Origin: an uncultured Flammeovirgaceae bacterium
GTDB lineage: Bacteria > Bacteroidota > Bacteroidia > Cytophagales > Cyclobacteriaceae
Assembly: GCA_937883755.1 (NCBI GenBank)
Contig: CAKZYA010000032.1
Coordinates: 1 to 64,000, forward strand
DNA: 64,000 bases
Direction: 5' to 3'
This document shows, piece after piece, positions 18,580 through 26,045 of this stretch (position 1 is the stretch's first letter; each line of letters begins with the position of its first letter). Below the pieces are notes generated by a model. That model did no database searches and was not told where the DNA came from. It saw nothing but the letters and a program-made list of their open reading frames with translations. A program made the translations under genes and the position numbers.

Positions 18580-18792
18580 ATGCCTAACCCCACCCGCAAA
18601 GAGATTAAAGTAGTGATCACCTGCCCCTGCGAACGAAAGAAAGAAATACCTAAAACGTTTGTTGTAGAAGAGGGCAGCGCTCCCGCACCGGCCGAGTTTG
18701 AGTGTCCCTACTGCGATAAAATGATTCAGGTCACACTGCCCAACACCACCGTTAAAGATGGGGATGTTATTCGGAGTTTTCCTAAAAAGTAA
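18580..18792 (+). CDS. Small zinc-ribbon-like protein of the CHAT operon
   Basis: This 70-residue protein contains two Cys pairs, CPC (Cys15, Cys17) and CPYC (Cys42, Cys45), separated by a 24-residue linker, which fits a single zinc ribbon or rubredoxin-like knuckle. It ends in a basic PKK. The ATG is 20 bp after the CHAT-ATPase-TPR stop, and the next gene starts 3 bp after its own stop, so co-transcription is very likely. No family is recognised. It could be an adaptor, a sensor of zinc or redox state, or a substrate of the CHAT protease; none of this is shown by sequence. Confidence 0.75.
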   Translation: MPNPTRKEIKVVITCPCERKKEIPKTFVVEEGSAPAPAEFECPYCDKMIQVTLPNTTVKDGDVIRSFPKK

Positions 18793-18795
18793 TGT

Positions 18796-19248
18796 ATGGA
18801 AAATCAGGAAGAATCCATTAAGCTACCTGGTAAGAAGGCCTCCGAGGAAGATAAAAGCTGGCACGAGTTTGTCCGTGCCCAGCAGCAAAAAGAAGCCGAG
18901 CGGGTAGAAGATGCCGCCAAGTATCTGTCCGGCATGATCGGTATTGCCTTCGCCATTTTTCTCAAAACCGATGCCGATGCTTTCTCCCACCAGGCTTCTT
19001 CCGGTACGGTCACTTGGGCCGCCGGTCTCTGGCTGCTATCGCTCTGCATCAGCTTTTTCATCTTCTTTCCTTGGAAGTACGCCTACTCTACCCACAGCGC
19101 CGAGAGCATCCGCCAAATGAACCGCCGGACAGTACGCGTAAAACGAAGCCTTCTTATTGCCAGCATGGCCTTGTTCTTCATTGCGCTACTGCTACTCGCT
19201 TTCGTCTATTTTCAACCTACTGTCATTATCCAAATGAATGAGCAGTAG
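18796..19248 (+). CDS. Small integral membrane protein of the CHAT operon
   Basis: This 150-residue protein has a charged, helical N-terminus (residues 1-40, rich in Glu, Lys and Gln), a weak hydrophobic segment (43-56), and two clear membrane helices (about 71-93 and 117-139) joined by a basic loop (RQMNRRTVRVKR). It ends 'QMNEQ'. It is the third gene of the CHAT unit, 3 bp after the zinc-ribbon gene. No family is recognised. By analogy with other protease-triggered systems it might be a membrane-acting effector released by cleavage in its soluble N-terminus, or a membrane anchor or sensor. That is inference only. Confidence 0.75.
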   Translation: MENQEESIKLPGKKASEEDKSWHEFVRAQQQKEAERVEDAAKYLSGMIGIAFAIFLKTDADAFSHQASSGTVTWAAGLWLLSLCISFFIFFPWKYAYSTHSAESIRQMNRRTVRVKRSLLIASMALFFIALLLLAFVYFQPTVIIQMNEQ

Positions 19249-19366
19249 CTCTTCTTTGTTGAGTTGCTGTATAGAAGTCTGATTAAGTATCTTCATATCC
19301 AAGTGGGAGACCCTGGAACTCGTTACGTTCATCCGGGAACACGTGAAAAGAGTTAGTATGTGTTCA

Positions 19367-19522
19367 GTTTGGTGGGTAAGCCTGAAAGTTCAGCGGGGTG
19401 TGCGTTAGCTCATTGCGGGGAAGCTTTGAACTTTTCCCGGCGGGGACCGCTTGAATTTTTCTTTGGTTCCATTTCTTTTGTCTTGAAACAAAAGAAATGA
19501 ACAACCACCAACAAACAAGTGC
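19367..19522 (-). repeat. 156-bp dispersed-type repeat, copy 2 (inverted)
   Basis: Reverse-orientation partner of 14695-14850, same length, about 91 percent identical by eye. The hairpin arms are perfectly kept while the loop is inverted. It lies 118 bp after the membrane-protein gene, so the pair brackets the three-gene CHAT unit. Similar but weaker matches continue a few tens of bases outside both copies. Confidence 0.85.
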
Positions 19523-19566
19523 GTGGTTAGTATCTATGAGCATTAAATGTACTAGCAATACCTATG

Positions 19567-19605
19567 CTCGAGATTCCGGGTCTCGCTTACTAGCCTGGAA
19601 TGACG
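19567..19605. repeat. Short REP-like element
   Basis: The segment containing 'GAGATTCCGGGTCTCGC' and 'TAGCCTGGAATGACG' has an internal palindrome (GAGA...TCTC). It resembles, in inverted form, 'GGGAGACCCTGGAACTCG' near 19303-19320 and the 'GCGAGACCCGG' at 59395-59405. It looks like a second dispersed repeat family. The rest of 19523-19746 shows no gene. Confidence 0.4.
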
Positions 19606-19746
19606 TGTAGGAGGGTGAGAAGTAGACTGCCGGGAACATTGTACGGGAAGAAAGAAAAATATCCGAAATATTACCTCAGTAAGAAACCCCCACACTCAAT
19701 ACAGCTTCATAACCTCTCGCCTCCTTATCTTTAACGTTAAAAAACC

Positions 19747-20391
19747 ATGAAAAAGAATACCATAGAAGCCCGTATACTCGCCGGAAGGCTTGCCCTAGAA
19801 AATGCCCGTAAGAACGCTGAAATTAAAGCAGCCCTGGCTCAATACGGATACAATGATGCCCGTCTACAAGAAGGCGAAGATAAGTTAGAGGCGGCTGCTC
19901 AGTGGCAAGCAACGCAGCAAGACTTATATACTAGCAAAACTGAGCTAAGCCGTCAAATTGCCCAAGATGAGCAAGAGTTAGTAGACCTATATACCAATCA
20001 CCTCACCATTGCCCGTTTTGCTTTCAGAAATGACGAAGCTTGGCAAAACACCTTGCAACTCAATGGTGCCCGGATCAAAGTCCGTGCTGGAAAGCTAGAG
20101 CAAATCCGCACCTTCTACCGTCGGTTGACCAATCCGGCCATCAATATGATGAAAAAGTTTGGAGCGGTAGCGGAAGAGATCGCCCAGGCTCAGGCCATGT
20201 CTGATTCACTGGTAGACGTACTGAGTGACCGCCAGAACCGTCAGGCGGAAGCCCAGCAAGCCATCCAGCACCGCAACCAAGCGATGAAAGCTTGGGAAAC
20301 CTGGTTCGATAAATTTACTCGGGTAGCCGAGGTGGCTTTAACCGACCAGCCGCAGCTAGCGGAGGCCCTCAGCATTGAAGTGCGCTCCTAA
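19747..20391 (+). CDS. Helical protein of unknown function
   Basis: This 214-residue protein is predicted almost wholly alpha-helical and rich in Ala, Gln, Glu and Arg, with coiled-coil-like stretches (for example residues 60-90 and 120-200). There is no signal peptide, membrane segment or recognisable catalytic motif. Similar proteins beginning 'ArILaGRLALENA' are, as I recall, widespread but uncharacterised in Bacteroidota. The ATG at 19747 is preceded by TATCTTTA, close to the TAnnTTTG promoter element, suggesting its own transcription. It lies outside the inverted repeats, so membership in the CHAT system is unproven. It is convergent with the trehalose synthase gene; a tiny TTGCC/GGCAA hairpin lies at 20440-20452. 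Confidence 0.7.
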   Translation: MKKNTIEARILAGRLALENARKNAEIKAALAQYGYNDARLQEGEDKLEAAAQWQATQQDLYTSKTELSRQIAQDEQELVDLYTNHLTIARFAFRNDEAWQNTLQLNGARIKVRAGKLEQIRTFYRRLTNPAINMMKKFGAVAEEIAQAQAMSDSLVDVLSDRQNRQAEAQQAIQHRNQAMKAWETWFDKFTRVAEVALTDQPQLAEALSIEVRS

Positions 20392-20452
20392 CAAAACCCT
20401 ACGACTTCTTGAGTGGGTTCATTGCTCATATCTACTTTCTTGCCCTAGGCAA

Positions 20453-21922
20453 TTATCTCGCATGCTTCACCCGGTGAAAAACATTTAACCACTGGGTAAG
20501 CTGCTGAAAGATAAGAAATTTGTCCAACGCCCGTTTCTCGGCACTGAAACTCATCTCCTCTACTACTTTAGGCTTACCTAGCAGTTCGTTCAGGTGCTCA
20601 GCAATATGGTTCGGGTCTTCCGGGTGGTGCAGCAACCGTCCGTCAATCTGGTTGCGAATCTGATTACGCAATCCGCAGGCATTACTACCGAGTACGGCAA
20701 TCCGTTTGCCCATCGCTTCGGTAGCTGTCAACCCAAAGCCTTCTTGTAGGGAGTTCTGAACCACCAGATAAGAACTTCGCTGAAGAGCGTTCACGATTAA
20801 GGCGTTCTCCTTGGGCGAGTCCATCGGTAGTTGCAGCAGCACAATATCTTTTTGCAGCTTAGCAGGTAAATCCATATAAGCGGCTACCAACTCCTCCAGC
20901 ACCTGCTTTCCTTCCGGGTCATCAGCCACTGATTTTGGATCAGGTCCCGCCATCACCAACCGCGTACTGCGAATACGCCGAGTTTGCCGACTGCGCGACT
21001 TACCGTTTTCGTGGTTCATCTTTTTAAGCTCCACAAAACCCTGCATCAGCGGCAAAAAACCTTTAAGTCGGTCCCAGCGTGACACTTGGGTGAGAATAGG
21101 GCGGAACAATAGCCCAATATCATCGCCATTGCTGGCTGGGCCAAAGGTGCCATCGGGCTGCAACCGCTTTACTTTGTGTTTGTACGCCGGATATAGTGAA
21201 GGATGATCAGATTTTAGTAATCCGGCATTACCCAGTATTCCGGTCAGTTTGTGTAATGATAGCGGACGGTTCTTATGCGAAAGCGGGTCGAGGCTGGGGT
21301 GAATCAGTGCTACATTACCCGATAAGCCTTCAGGAATATATTCAGGGCTAGAGAACACATACTGATCATAGGCTTCCAGGTAAGGGTGCAGAAAGTCCCA
21401 CGCCCGGTTAGTGTTAGCGTTAGAATAATCCAGACCGATGTGGCAACGCCAGATCATTTTTACATCGACTAGTTTCTTCAGTTCGACTGCAATACCCGCC
21501 GGCTGCGGGTCATGAATCACGACAATATCGTTCTTCTGCACATGTTGAGCCAGAACTTGAGCGTTCTCGCGGTTAACCCGTTCGTATAGCGCTTGGTCTT
21601 CCGCCGTGATCTCGGGGCCGGGCTGGCCGTGAATAAGATTGTGAAGGTTCTTGGTAAGCGCAAAGAATTGCTTCTCGTTGCTCTCCATAATCATCCAGTC
21701 GGCTTTCAGACCTAGCTGTCGCAGCAAACTGATCATGCGGGGCATCATTTCAGCTACACCTCCGCCGTGCTCGGTAGAGTTCACCATCCAGATTTTCTGG
21801 CGGCGTAGCGAAGGTTTAAGCTGAAGGGCTTCATTATAAAAGGCGTTGTAAGCAGGAACTAAGGTGGCATACGCCAGATAGTTTTCCAGCAACACTCCTT
21901 CTTCTACGTGGGCTTGGTACAT
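20453..21922 (-). CDS. treT: Trehalose synthase, TreT-type GT4 glycosyltransferase
   Basis: This 489-residue GT-B protein matches trehalose glycosyltransferring synthase. The N-terminal 'VNSTEHGGGVAEMM' (residues 47-60) is the family's nucleotide-sugar/acceptor loop. It is followed by 'VVIHDPQPAGIAV' and 'IWRCHIGLDYSNANTNRAW', and the C-terminal retaining motif 'EGFGLTATEAMGKR' carries the conserved Glu residues. TreT transfers glucose from NDP-glucose to glucose, giving trehalose, reversibly, in the cytoplasm. A basic insert (KSRSRQTRRIRSTR, near residue 310) is unusual. It is slightly longer than archaeal TreT. Trehalose would act as compatible solute or carbon store; glycogen genes occur at the far end of the window. 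A related GT4 function cannot be excluded. Confidence 0.8.
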   Translation of the reverse strand: MYQAHVEEGVLLENYLAYATLVPAYNAFYNEALQLKPSLRRQKIWMVNSTEHGGGVAEMMPRMISLLRQLGLKADWMIMESNEKQFFALTKNLHNLIHGQPGPEITAEDQALYERVNRENAQVLAQHVQKNDIVVIHDPQPAGIAVELKKLVDVKMIWRCHIGLDYSNANTNRAWDFLHPYLEAYDQYVFSSPEYIPEGLSGNVALIHPSLDPLSHKNRPLSLHKLTGILGNAGLLKSDHPSLYPAYKHKVKRLQPDGTFGPASNGDDIGLLFRPILTQVSRWDRLKGFLPLMQGFVELKKMNHENGKSRSRQTRRIRSTRLVMAGPDPKSVADDPEGKQVLEELVAAYMDLPAKLQKDIVLLQLPMDSPKENALIVNALQRSSYLVVQNSLQEGFGLTATEAMGKRIAVLGSNACGLRNQIRNQIDGRLLHHPEDPNHIAEHLNELLGKPKVVEEMSFSAEKRALDKFLIFQQLTQWLNVFHRVKHAR

Positions 21923-22281
21923 GGTTAAAATAGGTTAGAGTAGATCATTTAATTGCTTGGTACAGGATGCCAAATGTGGACGATCAATAGTAGGGTAATC
22001 CTGACCTAGTAGTTTGATTTTTATTTGCTAAGTAAGGTATGGCAGGAGCCAGATAAAATGATATTTGTCAGATATTGTCCGAACTTATATCATAGCGATC
22101 CCTCTTAAAGTATGACTCTCAGGTATGTATAAAAAGGCACTTTTCAGAATCATACCAATTACACCTCATATGATATGCTGTTCATGAATTGGGGGTTGGG
22201 TCAACGGAGTACGGAAAAAGGCGGAATTTACATTATGGTATCTTCCTGCATTCCCTCTTCCATTGTTAATTGCCCATCGTT
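21923..22281. other. 359-bp intergenic region, no gene seen
   Basis: This lies between the start of the minus-strand trehalose synthase gene and the end of the minus-strand membrane-protein gene. AT-rich, no convincing ORF, and no full promoter consensus identified. Confidence 0.5.
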
Positions 22282-22725
22282 TTATTGCCCACGGATTTCA
22301 GTATGGCGGATTTCGCCCCCACTGCTGCCCACTCGGAACATGAACCCGAGTACAATGATACCCAGCACCAAGGTGGCAATGCTTAATAATCTCCCTAAAC
22401 CGTAGATCGTTTTGCGGGTAAAGAAGAAGCTAGCTAGAGCTAGTAAGCCTAACCCATCCATAAACCATACGGCAATTTCAGCTATCTCCTCGTGCTCGTG
22501 GATCACATCGTGATCGATACCAATTTCTTCCACAATCTCTTCAGCACCCTCGCCACTCAAGTAAACGGGAATGGTAATGAGGGTCATCAAGATTAAGATA
22601 ATCAGTCCAGTATTAAGGAGGCTTTTGTTTTTTCCAAATACCCCAATGCCGAGTAGCACGGTGCCAAACAGTGTACCGATGATCGGAAAGTGGTTGAGAG
22701 CGAGGTGGATTTGGGCGTCGTTCAT
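22282..22725 (-). CDS. Four-helix membrane protein (DUF2231-like)
   Basis: This 147-residue protein begins 'MNDAQIHLALNHFPIIG' and has four hydrophobic helices (about 12-30, 36-56, 82-102, 107-128). A His/Glu-rich loop, 'DHDVIHEHEEIAEIAVW', lies between helices 2 and 3. The start 'HLxxNHFPIIG' is typical of DUF2231-type small membrane proteins, where the histidines may bind haem or metal; that function is not established. The upstream region has a palindromic repeat at 22741-22850. Two cation-efflux genes lie downstream in the opposite orientation, so a metal-related role is possible but speculative. Confidence 0.7.
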   Translation of the reverse strand: MNDAQIHLALNHFPIIGTLFGTVLLGIGVFGKNKSLLNTGLIILILMTLITIPVYLSGEGAEEIVEEIGIDHDVIHEHEEIAEIAVWFMDGLGLLALASFFFTRKTIYGLGRLLSIATLVLGIIVLGFMFRVGSSGGEIRHTEIRGQ

Positions 22726-22740
22726 GTATTGAGTTTTAGG

Positions 22741-22850
22741 GTAACGGAAACCGGAAACCGGAGACTGGAGTCCGGAGTTTAAAATTGACGATTAAGTGTC
22801 AGCTTTGGTAAACACGTTTTCGGCCTTCGGCCTCCGTAGATTGTTTTGTA
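22741..22850. repeat. Imperfect palindrome of the 'ACCGGAGACC' type
   Basis: Tandem-like short units 'CGGAAACCGGAAACCGGAGA' (from about 22744) are followed about 80 bp later by 'CGGCCTTCGGCCTCCG' (22830-22845), itself a hairpin and partly complementary to the first arm. Similar arms occur at 23929-24081, 24752-24838 and 46744-46832. Confidence 0.5.
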
Positions 22851-22994
22851 AGTTAGGAGGATGCATTTCCTTTTGCAAACGTTTTATTCTTGTAGATCGT
22901 AGCGTTGCTACTAACTTTTGTATGCTAAAGTTATGGCTTTGCTAACGATTTGTCTTTCGTTAACGTTGTGCAGTTGAAAAGCTGTATAAAGCTT

Positions 22995-23927
22995 ATGGCG
23001 GAAGAATATTCACATCATTGTAATCACGACCACAATCATCACCAGCACGGTCGGGCCCACGTCCATCCGGTGACTAGTAATCTGAAAGTAGCGTTTCTGC
23101 TGAACTTACTTTTTACCATTATTGAATTTGTGGGGGGAGCACTTACCAATTCGGTCGCTATTCTGGCAGATGCCGTGCACGACTTGGGAGATACCTTCGC
23201 TATCGGTTCCGCATTGTTTTTGGAAAACTACTCTCAGAAAGGCCGTAGTAAAACCTTCTCTTTTGGCTATAAACGATTTTCGCCGCTCAGTGCGCTCATT
23301 AATTCTATTATTCTGCTGGTAGGTTCTATCATCATTGTGTATGAAAGTATCCCTCGGCTGCTTAATCCAGAACCAGTGGCATCAGAAGGGATGATGTACT
23401 TAGCGATATTAGGTGTACTCATGAACGGAGCGGCAGTACTAAGGCTGAAGAGGGGAGGGAGCTCTATTAACCAACGAACAGTCATGTTGCATTTAATGGA
23501 GGACGCACTAGGCTGGGTAGCGGTGCTTATTGGTAGTGGAGTGATGCTAGTGACCGATTGGGTAATTATCGATCCGCTCTTATCCATCGGCATCGCTCTG
23601 TTTATTCTCTGGAATGCCTTCAAAAACCTACGTAAAGTGCTGATGATCTTCCTGCAAGCCACCCCCGAAAACATGGATATTGAAAGTATTCGCCGAAGGC
23701 TTTGCTCGCTTGATGAAGTAGTAGATATTCATGACACTCATCTGTGGACGATGGATGGGCAGTACCATATACTATCTGTACACTTGGTTATGGAAGAAGA
23801 CAAGCGACTGAACGAGTTAGCTGATCTACGAATCAGGATACAGCAGCAGCTAGCCGAATACCATATTGATCATATTACTATTCAGTTTGAAGTAGTAGGG
23901 GAGAAATGTGCGTTAGAAACCCATTAA
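22995..23927 (+). CDS. Cation diffusion facilitator (Zn/Co/Cd efflux, CzcD-like)
   Basis: From the ATG at 22995 (a TTG at 22950 is possible) the product is 310 residues. A His-rich N-terminus, 'HHCNHDHNHHQHGRAHVH', precedes six membrane helices. CDF metal-site motifs are present: 'SVAILADAVHDLGDTFAIG' in helix 2 and 'LMEDALGWVAVL' in helix 5. The C-terminal cytoplasmic domain includes 'DVHDTHLWTMDG'-like text. The family exports divalent metals by proton antiport. Length and layout are normal for CzcD. A second CDF-like gene follows after a palindromic repeat. Confidence 0.93.
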   Translation: MAEEYSHHCNHDHNHHQHGRAHVHPVTSNLKVAFLLNLLFTIIEFVGGALTNSVAILADAVHDLGDTFAIGSALFLENYSQKGRSKTFSFGYKRFSPLSALINSIILLVGSIIIVYESIPRLLNPEPVASEGMMYLAILGVLMNGAAVLRLKRGGSSINQRTVMLHLMEDALGWVAVLIGSGVMLVTDWVIIDPLLSIGIALFILWNAFKNLRKVLMIFLQATPENMDIESIRRRLCSLDEVVDIHDTHLWTMDGQYHILSVHLVMEEDKRLNELADLRIRIQQQLAEYHIDHITIQFEVVGEKCALETH

Positions 23928-23928
23928 G

Positions 23929-24081
23929 CGGAGACCGGAGACCGGAGACCGGAATCTGAGGGTTAGAAAAGAGATTCAGAGTATACTATGAAATGATATG
24001 CTTCTACTAATCGTGGATGATAAATGACTAGATATTAATAAAAAAAACACGGACTCCAGTCTTCGGATTCCGGTTTCTGTT
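23929..24081. repeat. Long imperfect palindrome between the two transporter genes
   Basis: Three head-to-tail units of 'GGAGACCGGAGACCGGA' type begin at about 23931. About 110 bp later 'GGACTCCAGTCTTCGGATTC' (24053 onward) and 'CCGGTTTCTG' give the complementary arm. This could fold into a long hairpin separating the two transporters. Confidence 0.55.
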
Positions 24082-24088
24082 AATAATT

Positions 24089-24751
24089 ATGAACAGCACT
24101 ACCCAAGAGAAATTTAGCGAACAAGTAGATCGGCAACGCTGTTTACAAATTGCCTTCTGGCTGAGTATGATTACGATCTTCTACAATGCACTAGAGGGAA
24201 TTATCTCCACCTACTTTGGTTTGCAGGACGATACGCTAGCGCTATTTGGCTTTGGTATCGATAGTTTCGTGGAAGTACTTTCAGGAATTGGGATTGCTCA
24301 TATGGTATATCGGATGCAAAGCAATCCTACGGTGCAGCGCGACCGATTTGAGAAGCAAGCTTTACAACTAACTGGCTTCTGCTTTTACTTTCTCGCGATT
24401 GGTATGATGCTAACATCAGGCCTCACGATTTGGGCGGGAGAGCAGCCTCAGACTACATTAGTCGGAATCATTGTCGCACTAGTCTCTATTGCTTCCATGT
24501 ACTTTCTGGTGAAGTATAAACTGAGAGCAGGGCGTAAGCTTGATTCTCAGCCGATCATTGCTGATGCCAACTGTACTAAAACCTGTTTGTACTTATCGGT
24601 ATTGTTATTGGTTTCTAGTGGTCTGTACGAACTATTCCATATCCCCTACGTGGATGCAATAGGAGCCTTAGGTATTTCCTGGTTTGCCTTTAAAGAAGGC
24701 CGGGAAGCATTTGAAAAAGCGAAGGGTAAAGAGTGTGGGGATTGTTGTTGA
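24089..24751 (+). CDS. CDF-like membrane transporter (transmembrane domain only)
   Basis: This 220-residue protein has five to six membrane helices and CDF-like residues in 'LFGFGIDSFVEVLSGIG', which corresponds to the DxxxD/HxxxD metal site of helix 2. The C-terminal 'VDAIGALGISWFAFKEGREA' resembles the last helix of the CDF fold. It lacks the C-terminal cytoplasmic domain of the preceding full-length CDF protein, and ends in 'KECGDCC', a possible metal-binding cluster. Such shortened cation transporters are known in Bacteroidota, but their substrates are not. It may act with or after the neighbouring CzcD-like exporter. Confidence 0.75.
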   Translation: MNSTTQEKFSEQVDRQRCLQIAFWLSMITIFYNALEGIISTYFGLQDDTLALFGFGIDSFVEVLSGIGIAHMVYRMQSNPTVQRDRFEKQALQLTGFCFYFLAIGMMLTSGLTIWAGEQPQTTLVGIIVALVSIASMYFLVKYKLRAGRKLDSQPIIADANCTKTCLYLSVLLLVSSGLYELFHIPYVDAIGALGISWFAFKEGREAFEKAKGKECGDCC

Positions 24752-24838
24752 CGGAAACTAGGCACCAGAGTCCGGAGATCGCAAGCAGATACGTCACTAA
24801 TATATCTATCCCTTATGTGCCTTTGACCTCCGGTCTTT
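24752..24838. repeat. Imperfect palindrome, 'AGTCCGGAGA/CCTCCGGTCT' arms
   Basis: The arm around 24768-24782 (AGAGTCCGGAGATC) and the arm around 24822-24838 (TTTGACCTCCGGTCTTTG) are partly complementary. This is the same sequence style as the palindromes at 22741, 23929 and 46744. It follows directly after the CDF-like gene and may serve as a terminator. Confidence 0.45.
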
Positions 24839-24918
24839 GTTTTGCACTCCTCTTATTTCCCTGCTTAAAGGAAAAAATGATTTGGGTCAAGACAAAACCT
24901 TAGCGAAGCGTTCAAGTG

Positions 24919-25233
24919 ATGCTTTTGGACACCACTCTGGTAAAATCGAGAAAGGCAGTAGAGTACGCCAAATCGCGCGCCGAGTTTACTCCAATCTTTA
25001 TGAAAGTAGACGAACTAGCGATTGGCTTGAAGGCGGTAAATGATTTACCCCAACTGTACCAGGAAGTAGATCAGCTTTGCAAGGATTTGAACGATACCAT
25101 TATGCAGTTGGGTAGCAAGGCTTACGCAGAAGTACTGGCGTACTACAACTCAGTAGAGTAGGTGGCTAAAATGAACCGCCCTCAAGCTAAAGCCGTGTTT
25201 GAAGATCTCAAGAAACCGTGCGAACGTAATTAA
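24919..25233 (+). pseudogene. Small unknown ORF interrupted by an in-frame TAG
   Basis: The ATG at 24919 (or GTG at 24916) opens an 80-residue frame ending at the TAG 25159-25161. The same frame continues for 23 more codons to the TAA at 25231-25233, and the continuation (VAKMNRPQAKAVFEDLKK) reads like genuine protein. A single CAG-to-TAG change in an originally about 104-residue helical protein would explain this. It has no recognised family. Alternatively the 80-residue form is functional. No neighbours in an operon. Confidence 0.45.
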
Positions 25234-26045
25234 TGATCAGGACACTGACAAATTATGAGAATCAGCCTATCCAGCTTTGTTTTTCCTTCTTTATTCTTAT
25301 TTTTTGTATTTTCACTTCTTCCGAAGTCTTCGTGGAAAGGTCTAGATATATTTTCAAACTCACAATAAGTATCAAACCTCACCTCACTAGGATTAATTTT
25401 TATGCTACTTGCTGGGTTAATTGGATATCGTGAACTAGAAAAAGGGCAACAGTGGACTAAAGAGGCGCAATGGTAGCCTGATGAATATCGGCTTTGCATA
25501 AATAAGTTTGAAAAAAGCAAGACGAATATTAATTGAAGCGAAAAAATTGTGCTAATGTAGCTTTTAAGCACTGAGTATATTACTTCTCGTCAAAAATCCG
25601 TTTGATTCTTAGAAATATCTAGTGCTATTCCTGATATAATTTAATAAATAAGACAAATTGGCACTTGAATAAAAAGTAATATTTTGCCTGAACTTGCCAA
25701 ATCTGCCTCTTTTTCTTCTCGCTTTTTTAGCTAAGTTTGTGCATGTAGGGCGAGGGGCTAAGTTAATTAAATAGTAAAGGGGGTATGGTAAGTAGTTAAA
25801 AGACAAAGTGAAGAAAAGTAAAGTAAGTTCGGTGTGGAACGACGAATGGTAAAAGAAGGATTTGTAAGCTACTAACCATAGTGTGAACTAGTGATCGAGT
25901 TGCTATAGGATAATTAGCGAAGTAGAGTATTAGGGCAGAATGAGAAGCAAAAGGTGTTTATTGGTAATAGACGAGATAAATCTTACATGCTAACTGCAAA
26001 GAATAATTTGGGAAGTGTTAGTAGACTAACTTCCAATTGAGTAAT
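25234..26045. other. 812-bp intergenic region before the polysaccharide locus
   Basis: AT-rich and without a convincing ORF on either strand. Open frames here have no domain-like sequence and unnatural composition. It includes a candidate promoter element at 25732-25739. The region may be the leader of the polysaccharide operon or remnants of genes lost with the truncation of the first ABC gene. Confidence 0.55.
25732..25739 (+). promoter_or_regulatory. Candidate TAnnTTTG promoter element
   Basis: TAAGTTTG matches the Bacteroidota -7 consensus TAnnTTTG exactly. The expected -33 TTTG is only approximated by a T-rich tract about 20 bases upstream. It would give a leader of about 300 bases before the polysaccharide locus. 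Confidence 0.35.

Noticed and set aside
14695-19522. Composite transposon or integron around the CHAT unit
   Set aside because: No transposase, integrase or clear target-site duplication was seen. Only the inverted repeats support mobility.
20440-20452. Terminator TTGCC/GGCAA between the helical protein and the trehalose synthase
   Set aside because: Only 5-bp arms with a 3-base loop and no T tract; too weak to list.
22175-22405. 76-residue plus-strand ORF
   Set aside because: Lies mostly antisense to the end of the DUF2231-like gene; rich in Pro and Ser, no protein-like motif.
25230-25571. 113-residue minus-strand ORF in the 25-26 kb gap
   Set aside because: Low-complexity, AT-driven frame with Cys/Ser/Phe bias, no motif and no ribosome site.
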